In this document: positions 16,076 through 25,019 of the stretch, in pieces
Layout: each line of letters opens with the position of its first letter
Position numbering within the stretch: position 1 is the first letter of the stretch
Assembly: GCA_963847985.1 (NCBI GenBank)
Contig: CAWKBS010000007.1
Coordinates: 186,001 to 250,000, forward strand
DNA length: 64,000 nt
Source of the DNA: JAIBJN01 sp963847985
GTDB lineage: Bacteria; Actinomycetota; Thermoleophilia; Gaiellales; Gaiellaceae
Direction of reading: 5' to 3'
Made by a program: the position numbers and the translations under genes
Notes under the pieces: generated by a model
The model's input: the letters and a program-made list of their open reading frames with translations, nothing else
Databases searched by the model: none
What the model was told of the DNA's origin: nothing

Positions 16076-17444
16076 GTGAGCTTCCCGCTCGGGCACGGCC
16101 TCGGCGAGGTCACCGACCTGCCGGTCCCGCTCTGGCTCTTCTACTACGGGGCCGCCCTCGTTCTCATCGTCTCCTTCGTCGCGCTGTACGCGCTCTGGAA
16201 GCAGCCGCTCCTGGCGAGAGCCAGCAGGGGGCGCCCCTTGCCGGCAGGACTGGAGGGCTTCGTCCGCAGCCGGGGGCTGCGGGTTGTCGCCGGCGCGCTC
16301 TCCTTCGCGCTCTTCACCGTCGTCTGGATCGCGGCCGTCGTCGGCGACACCTCGCCGGACGAGAACCTCGCGCCGCGGTTCGTGTTCGTGGTCTTCTGGC
16401 TCGGACGTGCCGGCGCTCAGCGTCCTCTTCGGGAACGTGTGGACGGTGCTCAGCCCCTGGCGCGCCGCCGCCGACGCAGCCGCCTGGGTCTCGGAGCGGA
16501 CCGGCCTGCGCTGGGACGCGCCTTTCGCCTACCCGGCCGGGCTCGGGCGCTGGCCGGGGGCGATCCTGCTCTTCGCGTTCGCCGCCCTCGAGCTCGCCTA
16601 CTGGGATCCGGGCGATCCGCGCGCGCTCGCGCTTGCGATCTTCCTCTACAGCGCGATCACGTGGCTCGGCATGCTCGCCTACGGGCGGAACGAGTGGACG
16701 GACAACGGCGAGGCGTTCGCCGTGTACTTCGGGCTCCTCGCCCGCATCGCGCCGTTCGGCGCGCGCGAGGACGACCGTCTCGTCGTCCGCTGGCCCTTCA
16801 CCGGCCTGGCCCGTTTCGACCCTCGTCCCGGGACGCTGGCCTTCGTGGCGGTGATGCTCGGCTCAGTCGCCTTCGACGGGCTCAGTCAGACCGAGTACTG
16901 GGCGGTCGACTTCCGCGCCCGGCTGATGCGGCCGGTGATCCAGCGCTCGCCCGATCTGGCCGACGTGCTCGGGGCGCTCCTCGCGGCCGCCGGGCTCGCG
17001 GCCGTGATCGTCCTCGTCGCGCTCGCCTACATCGCCGCCATGAAGATCGCGGCGCGCCTGGTGCACTACGAGGGCGACCTGACCGATGCGTTCCTCGGCA
17101 GCCTCGTCCCCATCGCCCTCGCCTACGTGGTCGCGCACTACTTCTCGTTCTTCGTGCGCGAGTCCCAGTTCCTGTACGCCTTCGCGTCGGATCCGTTCGG
17201 CGTCGGCTGGGATCTCTTCGGGACGACGGAGTTCCGTCCGAACATCGAGATCCTGGCGCCGAAGACGATCTGGTACACGCAGGTGGCGGCGCTCGTGATC
17301 GGCCACGTCGCCGGGCTCGTCCTGGCGCACGACAAGGCGGTCGAGCTCTTCGACTCCCCGCGCAAGGCGGCCATCAGCCAGTACGCCATGCTGGCGCTGA
17401 TGGTCGTCTACACCGTCGCCGGCCTCTGGCTGCTGTCGCAGTGA
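16076..17444 (+). CDS. Multi-pass integral membrane protein, frameshifted
   Basis: The first part (16076 to about 16405) reads LGEVTDLPVPLWLFYYGAAL and further helices. The rest continues in another frame from VPALSVLFGNVWTVLSPWRA to the end (VYTVAGLWLLSQ). Corrected length is about 455 aa with roughly nine to eleven helices. The opening block GHGLGEVTDLPVPLWLF resembles actinobacterial membrane proteins that databases often label fenitrothion hydrolase, a label I would not trust as a function. The shift lies near 16401-16412. It pairs with the cupredoxin-like protein 2 nt upstream. Confidence 0.75.
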
Positions 17445-17504
17445 GAGGGGCCCGCCGGAACGGGCCCCTCCGGCCGCTCTTCCAAGTAACAGACTGTTAC
17501 TTGG
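17445..17504. terminator. Bidirectional terminator region with two inverted repeats
   Basis: GAGGGGCCCG (17445-17454) and CGGGCCCCTC (17461-17470) form a 10-bp GC stem with a CCGGAA loop. A second inverted repeat follows: 11 bp on each side of a single A (17482-17492 and 17494-17504, CCAAGTAACAG and its complement). They lie between the convergent membrane-protein and phosphatase genes. The first is a classic terminator stem. The second, AT-richer and nearly loopless, could be a protein site instead. Confidence 0.6.
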
Positions 17505-17507
17505 GAC

Positions 17508-19133
17508 TTAGCGGTGCGGGAGCTCCACCGCGTCGCCGTCCATGGACGAGCCGCGCTTGATCCCCATCTCCCTGAGGATGGTCGGGAGGATGTCCACCGA
17601 GCGCAGGTCGTACGCAGGCGTGGCGCCTGCCTTGAGCCCGTCGGCCCAGAAGACGATCGGGATCCGCTGGACCGGCTCCTGGGCGCCTCCGTGGTCGCCC
17701 GCGACGCCGTAGCTCGCGTTGTCCTGGAGCAGCCCGACGACGTCGGCGGCGAACGGCGCGGCCATCGTGTTGACGAGCTCCTGGGCATGCGCCTTCCACC
17801 ACTTCCGCTCGGCCTTCGTCATCGGGGTCGAGGTGTCGGTCGTGTAGAGGACGTACCGGTTGCCCTGCCGGTAGTACGAGGCGATCACGCTCGGAAGCGT
17901 CGCCATGGCGGCGGCGGCCTCCCGCTTCTTCGCCGTGGACTGGTCGATGAGCCACGAGCGCACGGCGCTGTCCTGGTAGTTGAACGCGATGTTGCCGGTC
18001 GCCAGGAGCGGCGCGAGCTGGGGCTGCGGCGAGAGGTACGTCTCGTCCGCGTCCTTGCCGTAGTACCAGTTGAAGTTGCTGCGGTTAGGAGCGACGACCC
18101 CGTGGAAGTTGAGCGCCGGGTTCCCGGCGTGGTCCGTGGTGAGGACGATCAGCGTCTCGTCGAGCTGGCCGCTCGCCTCGAGCCCGGCGATGAGGCGGCC
18201 GAGCTGCTCGTCCGCGTTCTTGGCGATGAAGTTCTCGTGCACCTGGTTGAACGGGGCCGGGTACGAGCCGGTGTCCGTGATCCCGCCCCACATGTGCCCG
18301 ATCTTGTCGATGCCGCCGAAGCTGACGAGCATCCCGCTCCACGGCTCGTTGGCCATCATGGCGAGCGCGGAGTCCGCGACCCACGTGTCGCCGCCGAGGT
18401 GCGCCGGGTCGAGCCCGGGGACGAACCGGTTCCCGTCCTCCGGGTACATGCACGCGGGGCAGTCCGTCCGCGTGCCGTAGTCGAGGTTCGCGTTCGAGTC
18501 GATGTAGAAGCGACCGCACGTCGGGGCGGAGAGGTAGCCGGGCACCGCCACGCCGGTCGGGCCGCGGTAGGTGTTGCCCGCGCCCGCGCAGTCGAAGTTC
18601 CGCCCGCTCAGCGTGACGATGATGTCCGCCGAGGGGCCGCCGGAGGTGTAGGTGGCGGTCGTCTTCTCGCCGACGGTGATGAACTTCGTCCCGGGGTGCG
18701 TCTCGTGGAGGAAGTCTCCGAGGCGCTTGACGCCCGAGGTGGCCTGGAGGTCGAAGAACTGGTCGCGCGCGAGGCTGGACGTGACGAAGAACGCGCCGGG
18801 CCCCTCACCGAGCACGTTGTCGACGTCGCGCTGGACCTCGTCCGCCCAGCCCATGTTCTTGGGCAGCACGCCGGTGGCGAGGACGTTGTGCGTGATCACC
18901 GTCTCCGAGCCCATGTGCCCGAGGTAGGCGTCCTCGTAGTTGACGCCGTCCTCGATCAGGCCGCGGACGTTGTCCATGTCGAACACGTCCACGTACTCGG
19001 GCCGCATCTGGTCCATCACGACGATCAGGACGCGGGTCGGCCGCTCGCGCGATGCCTGCGCGGGCGAGACGGCGACCAGGCCGACCGCGGCGACGAGGAC
19101 CGTCAGACCCAGCCGTGCGAGCGTGCGTCTCAT
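17508..19133 (-). CDS. Secreted alkaline phosphatase / nucleotide pyrophosphatase family hydrolase
   Basis: This 541-aa exported protein has a signal peptide (RRTLARLGLTVLVAAVGLVA, ending SPAQA) and the metallo-phosphodiesterase fold: VLIVVMDQMRPEY at the start with the first metal aspartate, FGGIDKIGHMWGG, LIVLTTDHAGN and AGDHGGAQEPVQ carrying further metal ligands. A cysteine pair in CPACMYPEDG may bind metal or form a disulfide. It should cleave phosphate esters or diesters outside the cytoplasm; the substrate is unknown. ATG 19133 is preferred because the signal peptide begins there and AGGGAGAG precedes it. Confidence 0.9.
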   Translation of the reverse strand: MRRTLARLGLTVLVAAVGLVAVSPAQASRERPTRVLIVVMDQMRPEYVDVFDMDNVRGLIEDGVNYEDAYLGHMGSETVITHNVLATGVLPKNMGWADEVQRDVDNVLGEGPGAFFVTSSLARDQFFDLQATSGVKRLGDFLHETHPGTKFITVGEKTTATYTSGGPSADIIVTLSGRNFDCAGAGNTYRGPTGVAVPGYLSAPTCGRFYIDSNANLDYGTRTDCPACMYPEDGNRFVPGLDPAHLGGDTWVADSALAMMANEPWSGMLVSFGGIDKIGHMWGGITDTGSYPAPFNQVHENFIAKNADEQLGRLIAGLEASGQLDETLIVLTTDHAGNPALNFHGVVAPNRSNFNWYYGKDADETYLSPQPQLAPLLATGNIAFNYQDSAVRSWLIDQSTAKKREAAAAMATLPSVIASYYRQGNRYVLYTTDTSTPMTKAERKWWKAHAQELVNTMAAPFAADVVGLLQDNASYGVAGDHGGAQEPVQRIPIVFWADGLKAGATPAYDLRSVDILPTILREMGIKRGSSMDGDAVELPHR

Positions 19134-19202
19134 GTGTCTCTCCCTTGTTCCCCCCTGAGCTGCGGCGACGCTACCAGGCCGCGGCCGCCGCACCAAACCT
19201 TC

Positions 19203-20072
19203 CTAGGAGTAGGACTTGCGGGCCGCGTCCCAGCGCGGCTCGTCCCAGCGGATCTTGTCCGGGTCGATGCCGCGGTCCTCGGCCAGGTCGGCCGTGAGGA
19301 GCTGGAAGCGGACGATGTCCACGACCGGGTGCTCGGTCGGGACGAGCGTCGTCTCGGCGCCGAGCTCGGCGAGCGCGCGGAGGACGTCCTGGGCCCGCTC
19401 GGCGGCGCGGCCCTCGCCCTCGAGCACGAAGACGCGCACGGACTCGTCGATCGCGGCCAGGTGGCCGTGGAGGATCTGCTCGATGTGGTGGGCCTCGGCG
19501 GCCACGTGGACGCCCTCACGGAGCTTCAGCGTCGCCTCCCGGACCGTCGGCACGTCGCGGCCCGCGCCGACGATCGCGAACCGGTCGTGCCCGGAGACCG
19601 GGAGCGGCTCCTCGGCGAGCACCCGCTCGACCGCGGCGGGAAGGCCGGAGACGTCCTCGCCGCGCAGCGCCGCCAGCGCCGCGACCGCCGCCGTGTAGCT
19701 GGCCGTGTGGCAGTACGACTCCTCGACCTCCGGCGTCACGACGAGCACCTCGTCGGCAGCCTCCGCGAGCGCGCTCTCCTCCTTTCCCGTGACGAGCCAG
19801 GTCGGGCCGGAGAACGCCCGCACCGCCTCGAGCGCCATGGACGTCCCGCCCTCATGGCTGACGACGACGAGCAGGTCGGCCTCCGGCGGCGCCAGCACGA
19901 CCTCGAGCGCCTGCATCGCCTCGCCGCCGGTCTGCGCCGCGTGGAACGACGTCCCGCAGCCCGTGATGACGACGCGCCCCTCGGGCAGCCGCCGCTCGCC
20001 CACGCGCTCGGGCACCCCGCGCAGCCACTCGGGCTGCGCCAGGATCGCCTTGCGGGTCAGCTCGCCGGGCAC
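19203..20072 (-). CDS. SIS-domain sugar-phosphate protein (GlmS isomerase-like)
   Basis: The 289-aa protein has two SIS domains (VVITGCGTSFHAAQTGGEAM, then DLLVVVSHEGGTSMALEA, and later FAIVGAGRDVPTVREATLKL), the fold that binds phosphosugars in the isomerase half of glucosamine-6-phosphate synthase. No glutaminase domain is present, so it resembles AgaS-type deaminase/isomerases. The GTG start faces the thioesterase gene with 26 bp between them. Confidence 0.85.
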   Translation of the reverse strand: MPGELTRKAILAQPEWLRGVPERVGERRLPEGRVVITGCGTSFHAAQTGGEAMQALEVVLAPPEADLLVVVSHEGGTSMALEAVRAFSGPTWLVTGKEESALAEAADEVLVVTPEVEESYCHTASYTAAVAALAALRGEDVSGLPAAVERVLAEEPLPVSGHDRFAIVGAGRDVPTVREATLKLREGVHVAAEAHHIEQILHGHLAAIDESVRVFVLEGEGRAAERAQDVLRALAELGAETTLVPTEHPVVDIVRFQLLTADLAEDRGIDPDKIRWDEPRWDAARKSYS

Positions 20073-20086
20073 GGGCGAAGCGAAAG

Positions 20087-20101
20087 TACCATGCCGGGAT
20101 G
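20087..20101 (+). promoter_or_regulatory. -10 box for the leaderless thioesterase gene
   Basis: TACCAT (20087-20092) ends 6 nt before the ATG at 20099, with no ribosome binding site, which suggests a leaderless transcript. The same 26-bp gap must also hold the start region of the divergent SIS gene. Confidence 0.4.
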
Positions 20102-20521
20102 GAGGGCTACCGCTTCACGATGGCGCGCGAGGTCGAGTTCCGGGACGTCGACGCGGCCGACCACGTGAACAACGCCGTCTACCTCACGTATCTGGAGACG
20201 GCCCGCATCCGCTACCTCCTCGGGGTGCTGGGAGCGGACTTCGCCTACCAGCTCTCCCTCGTCCTCGCCCACGTCTCGCTCGACTTCCGCTCGACCGCGC
20301 ACTTCCCGGAGACGCTGACGATCGGGGCCCGCGTCCCGCGCGTCGGCACGAAGAGCTTCGACATGGAGCACGAGATCCGCGGCGGCGACGGGCGCCTCGT
20401 CCTCGAGGCCTCGTCCGTCATCGTCGCCTACGACTACGAGGCGAACGCGTCCATGCTCGTCCCCGAGGACTGGCGCACCCGCCTCGACGCCTACGAAGAG
20501 AGGAGCTCTGTAGCCGGCTGA
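20099..20521 (+). CDS. Hotdog-fold acyl-CoA thioesterase (4HBT type)
   Basis: This 140-aa protein has the 4-hydroxybenzoyl-CoA thioesterase motif: VEFRDVDAADHVNNAVYLTY with the catalytic aspartate region, followed by the long helix ETARIRYLLGVLG. It should hydrolyse an acyl-CoA; chain specificity is not visible. Its stop overlaps the peptidase start by one base in TGATG, so the two are coupled. Confidence 0.88.
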   Translation: MEGYRFTMAREVEFRDVDAADHVNNAVYLTYLETARIRYLLGVLGADFAYQLSLVLAHVSLDFRSTAHFPETLTIGARVPRVGTKSFDMEHEIRGGDGRLVLEASSVIVAYDYEANASMLVPEDWRTRLDAYEERSSVAG

Positions 20522-21798
20522 TGCCGAAGACCTTCGAGAAGACCGTGCTGGACAACGGCCTGCGCGTCCTCACCGCCGACATGCCCCAGGCGAAGTCGGT
20601 CGCCTGCTTCGTCATGCTCGCGGCCGGCTCGCGCTACGAGACGAAGGACACCAACGGCATCGCGCACTTCGCCGAGCACATGTTCTTCAAGGGCACCGAG
20701 AACCGCCCCACCGCCCGCGACATCGCCGGCGAGATCGACTCGATCGGCGGCGAGTTCAACGCCTTCACCGGCAAGGAGTACACCGGCTACTACGTCAAGT
20801 GCGCGGCGGAGCACCGCGACACCGCGCTCGACGTCCTCGTCGACATGCTGCGCCACTCGAAGTTCAACGCCGAGGAGATCGAGCGCGAGAAGGGGGTCAT
20901 CGTCGAGGAGATGAACATGTACTACGACACGCCGCGCGACTTCGTCGACGGCGTGTACGACTCGCTCCTCTACGGCGACCAGCCGCTCGGCTGGGACATC
21001 ATCGGCACGAAGGACACGGTCCGCGGCGCCACGCGCGAGACGTTCACCGACTACCTCGACCGCTGGTACCGCGCGCCGCGCATGGTCGCCGGGCTCGCGG
21101 GCGCGGTGGGCAGCGACGCCGTGGAGCGCGTCGCGTCACTCCTCGGCGACGTCCCGAACGGCGCCACCGGCACGCCCGAGCCCGTGTCGTGGGAGCAGGA
21201 GGAGCCGCGCGTCAAGCTCCACACGAAGACCTCCGACCAGGCCCACATCCGCATGGGCGTCCACAGCTACCCGTTGGGGCACGCCAACCGCTACCCGCTG
21301 ATGCTCCTGGCCACCGTCCTCGGCGGCGGCATGTCCTCGCGCCTGTTCACCGAGGTGCGGGAGCGCCGCGGCCTCGCCTACTACATCTACGGCCACAACC
21401 AGGCCTACACGGACGCGGGGACGCTGTTCGCGCAGGGCGGCGTCGACATCCAGCGGATCGACGAGGCCGTCGCCACGGTCGTCGGCGAGTTCGGCCGCAT
21501 CGCCGCGGAGCCGGTGGACGCCGACGAGCTCGAGAAGGCGCGAAACTTCGCCAAGGGCCGCCTCGTCCTCTCTCTCGAGGACCCGAAGGGGACGATCTCC
21601 TTCGGCCTGCGGGACGAGGTGCTCGAGGGCAGGATCCGCGAGCCGGAGGAGGTGCTCGCCGCGCTCGACGGCGTCACGGTCGAGGACCTCCACCGGGTCG
21701 CGCAGGACATCGTCCGCGACGATCGCCTCAACCTCGCGGTCATAGGGCCGTTCGACGACCCCGCGCGCTTCGAGTCGCTGCTCTCGCTGTCGGCCTAG
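20521..21798 (+). CDS. Zinc M16-family peptidase (pitrilysin / processing-peptidase-like)
   Basis: The 425-aa protein contains the inverted zinc motif HFAEHMFFKGT with downstream glutamate (VIVEEMNMYYDTP) and the second-domain block GGGMSSRLFTEVRERRGLAY. This is the bacterial single-chain M16B type related to mitochondrial processing peptidase beta. It probably degrades small proteins or peptides in the cytoplasm. No signal peptide is seen. It is convergent with the DUF1775 gene, 11 bp away. Confidence 0.93.
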   Translation: MPKTFEKTVLDNGLRVLTADMPQAKSVACFVMLAAGSRYETKDTNGIAHFAEHMFFKGTENRPTARDIAGEIDSIGGEFNAFTGKEYTGYYVKCAAEHRDTALDVLVDMLRHSKFNAEEIEREKGVIVEEMNMYYDTPRDFVDGVYDSLLYGDQPLGWDIIGTKDTVRGATRETFTDYLDRWYRAPRMVAGLAGAVGSDAVERVASLLGDVPNGATGTPEPVSWEQEEPRVKLHTKTSDQAHIRMGVHSYPLGHANRYPLMLLATVLGGGMSSRLFTEVRERRGLAYYIYGHNQAYTDAGTLFAQGGVDIQRIDEAVATVVGEFGRIAAEPVDADELEKARNFAKGRLVLSLEDPKGTISFGLRDEVLEGRIREPEEVLAALDGVTVEDLHRVAQDIVRDDRLNLAVIGPFDDPARFESLLSLSA

Positions 21799-21809
21799 GT
21801 CTTGTCGGC

Positions 21810-22580
21810 CTAGGCCGGCGGGCTCGGGTCGCCGTCGTCCCCGCCGCGCGGGCGCCTGAGGAGTGCGAAGGCGATTGCGGCGAAGGCGCAGGCGACGCCG
21901 ATGAAGGCGAGGAAGCGGGCGACCCAATCCTCGCTGCTGTCCGACGATGCGCCGGCGGCCTCGGCGTCCTCCTCGTGCTCGGCGGCCCCCGTCTCGGTCG
22001 GCTCCGGCTCGGCCGGCGCGGTCTCGGTCGGCTCGACCGGCTCCGTCTCGGTCGGCTCGGTCTCGGCCGGCTCGCCGCCCCCGGCAAGGCTCTCCCCACC
22101 TGCGTTCTGCAAGGGAGCGTCGGCGTCGACGACGGTCACCGCCGCCGGCTCCTCGGAGCCGGGAGGCCCGACCCAGCGGACGGCGGTGCCGTCCGAGTAG
22201 GTCTGGATCGCCTTCCAGGACATCTCGCCGGGCTCCTCGGGCGTGCCCGCGAGGAAGGAGAACTCGACGAACCCGTCGGTGGCCAGCTCGCCCGTCCAGA
22301 CGACGGTGCCGAGCGACAGCGGATCGTCGCCGGGAACGATCTCGCGCTTCCACCCGGGCACGTCCTCCCACGCGAAGGGGAGGAGGTTGGGCGGGAGCTG
22401 AAGCTCGATCTTCGTCGTCTGGGCCTCGCTCTCGCCCGGCACGATGATGCTGAACTTGACGGCGTCCAGCGGCGCGACGACCGCCGGCGTCACCTGGATG
22501 TGGGCGTACGCCGCCGTGCCGCCGCCCAGGAGCAGGGCGGCGGCAACGGCGGCGGCGACGGTTCGGCTGAGCTTTGTCAC
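21810..22580 (-). CDS. DUF1775/YcnI-like exported copper-site protein
   Basis: GTG 22580 overlaps the copC stop in GTGA and starts a signal peptide (LSRTVAAAVAAALLLGGGTA, then AYA) that leaves His as residue 1 of the mature chain (HIQVTPAVVAPLDAVKFSII). YcnI domains bind copper through such an N-terminal histidine brace, and a tryptophan-bearing AWEDVPGWK is present. After the domain comes a Glu/Thr/Pro-rich linker and a C-terminal transmembrane helix (FLAFIGVACAFAAIAFALL). The product should be anchored outside the cell membrane and work with CopC in copper handling. Confidence 0.88.
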   Translation of the reverse strand: MTKLSRTVAAAVAAALLLGGGTAAYAHIQVTPAVVAPLDAVKFSIIVPGESEAQTTKIELQLPPNLLPFAWEDVPGWKREIVPGDDPLSLGTVVWTGELATDGFVEFSFLAGTPEEPGEMSWKAIQTYSDGTAVRWVGPPGSEEPAAVTVVDADAPLQNAGGESLAGGGEPAETEPTETEPVEPTETAPAEPEPTETGAAEHEEDAEAAGASSDSSEDWVARFLAFIGVACAFAAIAFALLRRPRGGDDGDPSPPA

Positions 22581-22951
22581 CTGGTCAGCCTGAAGCGCCA
22601 GGAGCCCCTCTGGGGATGCCCGTCGGACCCGACGAGGGTCCACCGGGCGATGTAACGGCCCGTCGAGAGGCCGCTCTTGAGGGACACGACCAGCCGCCTC
22701 AGGTTGCGCGGGTCCCGCCGGCCGTTGCCGATCGAGACCTTGACGCCGTTGGAGACGCGGTAGACCTTGAGCGTGCCGCTGCGGATCGGCCCGCTGAAGG
22801 TGACCCTGACCGTCTTGAGCGTCCGCTTCGCGCTGGTGGCGGGGGACTTGGAGACGACCGTGACGTGCGCCAGTGCCGGCGCCGCGCCGAAGGCGGCGAT
22901 GACCCCTACCGCCACCGTGACGAGGAGCGATCGTCTGATTCTCGTGAACAT
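22577..22951 (-). CDS. copC: CopC-domain copper resistance protein
   Basis: The 124-aa exported protein has a signal peptide ending APALA and a mature N-terminal His (HVTVVSKSPATSAK). The CopC beta-sandwich blocks VRVTFSGPIRSGTLKVY and RYIARWTLVGSDGHPQRGSW, with its second conserved His, follow. CopC binds Cu(II) with very high affinity outside the membrane. The usual C-terminal CopD membrane domain is missing here; the DUF1775 protein follows instead. AGGAGG lies before the ATG. Confidence 0.9.
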   Translation of the reverse strand: MFTRIRRSLLVTVAVGVIAAFGAAPALAHVTVVSKSPATSAKRTLKTVRVTFSGPIRSGTLKVYRVSNGVKVSIGNGRRDPRNLRRLVVSLKSGLSTGRYIARWTLVGSDGHPQRGSWRFRLTR

Positions 22952-22986
22952 CTGTCGGAACCTCCTATCCGAATCTTGACGGAAAC

Positions 22987-23023
22987 CCGCGGGGCCGGAC
23001 GGTCCGGACGTCCGGCCCCGCGG
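22987..23023 (-). terminator. Strong terminator hairpin upstream of copC
   Basis: A 15-bp perfect GC stem (22987-23001 with 23009-23023) and a 7-nt loop lie just after the stop of the frameshifted secreted-protein gene and before copC. It should separate the two leftward units. Confidence 0.7.
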
Positions 23024-23030
23024 TTCGCTT

Positions 23031-24348
23031 TCAGGTCCTGAGGGAGCCGTTGACGGACGTCACGGACGAGCCCGAGGTGGCTTGGACTTGGATCGAGACG
23101 AAGCCGCCGCGCCGCGCGATCCTGTTCGCCGCGCGGGAGCCCGGCGCGAGCGTCACGAGCACTGCCCCACGCGCGCCGAAGCCCATCGTCTTCGTGGCGA
23201 CGTTCCGCGAGATGCCGAGCTGGTTGGCGAGCGCGGCCCCGATGCGGAGCCTGATCGTCGTCGACTGGTTCAGCGGGCCCGTGACCATGGCCACGACCCT
23301 GTCGGTGTTCCGCCGCGTCGAGAGCTGGACGCGGAGCGGCCGGTTGGTGAGCTGCGCGATCATGGCGTTGAGGGGGGAGATCGCGGCCGCCACGGCCTCG
23401 GAGATCGCACCGCTGGCCGGGTTCGACGGCGTGTCGGCGGGCGACGTAAACGCCGCCGATCGCCCTCGCACGCCGTCCTGAACTCGGCGGCGGTGCCGAG
23501 CTCGTGAGGTTCACGCCGGTCGCCGCTGAGGACGACGGGGATCCACTGCTCCGGCTCGTCGCCGAGGCCGGACGAGGTCTTCTGCAACGGGACGTAGTTC
23601 CAGAACGGGTCGGTGTCGTTCGACTGGACCGCGAGGATGTTCGCCTCGGTGTTCAGCGCCGCGACGCCCTGACAGGTGGCGTGGCTCTGGATCCCGGTCT
23701 GCGCCATCGGCCAGTTCAGCCACTGCGACTCGGTCATGGGGATGCCCGGCGCAGCCGGCCTGCGATAGCCGCCCGGCATGAAGCGCAGGTTCAGCCAGCC
23801 GTGGTCGGCGAGGCCGTTGGACTCGACGAACGGCGTCGACGAACCCGTCGTTCGGGATCACCGTGCGCAGGACGTCGTCGGGCAGGGAAGCGCCCGAGTT
23901 GTCGTCCTGGTAGCGTGATGTCCGGCCGCTCCGCCTTCCGTAGGTCGTCGCGGCGAGCGGCCGTTCCGGACCGGTCGTGTCCGGGACCACCTGCGGCACG
24001 TTCGCGGTGGCGAGGCGAGCCCTGGAAGCGCAGGGTGTAGGCCGCAGCCGGCCTTGGTGACGAGGACATTGGCCTGCCCGGTAGTCGCGTTCCGACCGAT
24101 CGGCGGGGTCGGCGCCGAGCGCGGCCTGAACCTGCCCAGGCGGGCGCGTTCCAGGCCACGGACGTCGCGCCGGCGGACGGCTTGAACGTCGTCCCGGTGG
24201 CGCTGATCGTGATCGTCTGGATCTCGGGCGGCTTGGCCACCTTCCCGACGATGTTGTAGAGCGACGGATGCGCCGACGCGAGCGCCGTCAGCGTGAGCGC
24301 GAGAACCGCGGCCACACCGAGAGCGATGCGCAGCTTGACGATCTTCAT
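23031..24348 (-). pseudogene. Large secreted protein of unknown family, several frameshifts
   Basis: The ATG at 24348 (GGAGGAGAG upstream) starts a signal peptide (MKIVKLRIALGVAAVLALTL, then TALASAHPSL) followed by TITISATGTTFKPSAGATSV. Conserved-looking stretches then continue in changing frames: ESQWLNWPMAQTGIQSHATC, TEANILAVQSNDTDPFWNYV and SSGLGDEPEQWIPVV. The last part (DTPSNPASGAISEAVAAAIS to the stop at 23031) is again open. At least three shifts are needed for a product of about 440 aa. Either this stretch has poor consensus quality or the gene has decayed. I do not know the family. Confidence 0.5.
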
Positions 24349-24427
24349 TTCGGTCTCTCCTCCGTTGTCGAGGCTGTCGCCGACGGCCCGTGCGGGCGGC
24401 CAGGCGGGAACTCTCAGACTGAAAGAG

Positions 24428-25019
24428 TCAGGCCCGGAGGGGCGGCGCGCGCGGCGCGGCCTCGGTCGCGAGCAGCGCGATGCGAGGTCGCGGGAGGTGA
24501 GACCGGCCCGGAACGAGAACGGTCGGCAGGACGGTCGGCCGCCCACGCGCGGCGAGAGCGACCACCAGCCGGTCCGCGGCGCGGAGGAGAGCCGTGGCGA
24601 TCAGGTAGGCGAGCAGCGCGAAGGGAAGCTGGAGCACGAGCCCGAGCAGCAGCTCCGGCCCGAGCGGGGCTCCCATGGCCGCCGCGGGATTGCCGATCAG
24701 GTGCGCGAAATGATGGTGGAAGAGAAAGCCGAGCGGGACGAGGATCGCCAACGGCCAGGCCGAGCTGCCCAGCCCGCGCCGCGTCTGGAAGACGCGGACG
24801 GCGGCGATGAGCGCCAGGATCGCCAGGGCCGAGAGCAGGAACGGCAGGCTGCAGACGAAGGCGAGCACCGACTGCGCCAGGCGCGGTCTCGTGCCGGTGC
24901 GAGTGCGCGCCGGCCGGATGCGCCCCCGGCGCCGGGACGAGGGTGCGCGTGAGGATGATCCCCACCGCCGTCAGCGGCAGGGCGACGAGCCAGGCGGCGA
25001 GGTGGCGCGCGGCCGTCAC
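24428..25019 (-). CDS. Multi-pass membrane protein with His-rich loop, frameshifted
   Basis: GTG 25019 overlaps the upstream stop in GTGA. The first helix (HLAAWLVALPLTAVGIILTR) is followed by a His-rich loop (HPAGAHSHRHE), then a shift near 24880. Further helices follow (VLAFVCSLPFLLSALAILAL; PLAILVPLGFLFHHHFAHL; LLLGLVLQLPFALLAYLIAT) with a second histidine cluster. Corrected length is about 196 aa. The clustered histidines and the CopC/DUF1775 genes nearby hint at metal handling, but I recognise no family. Confidence 0.6.
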
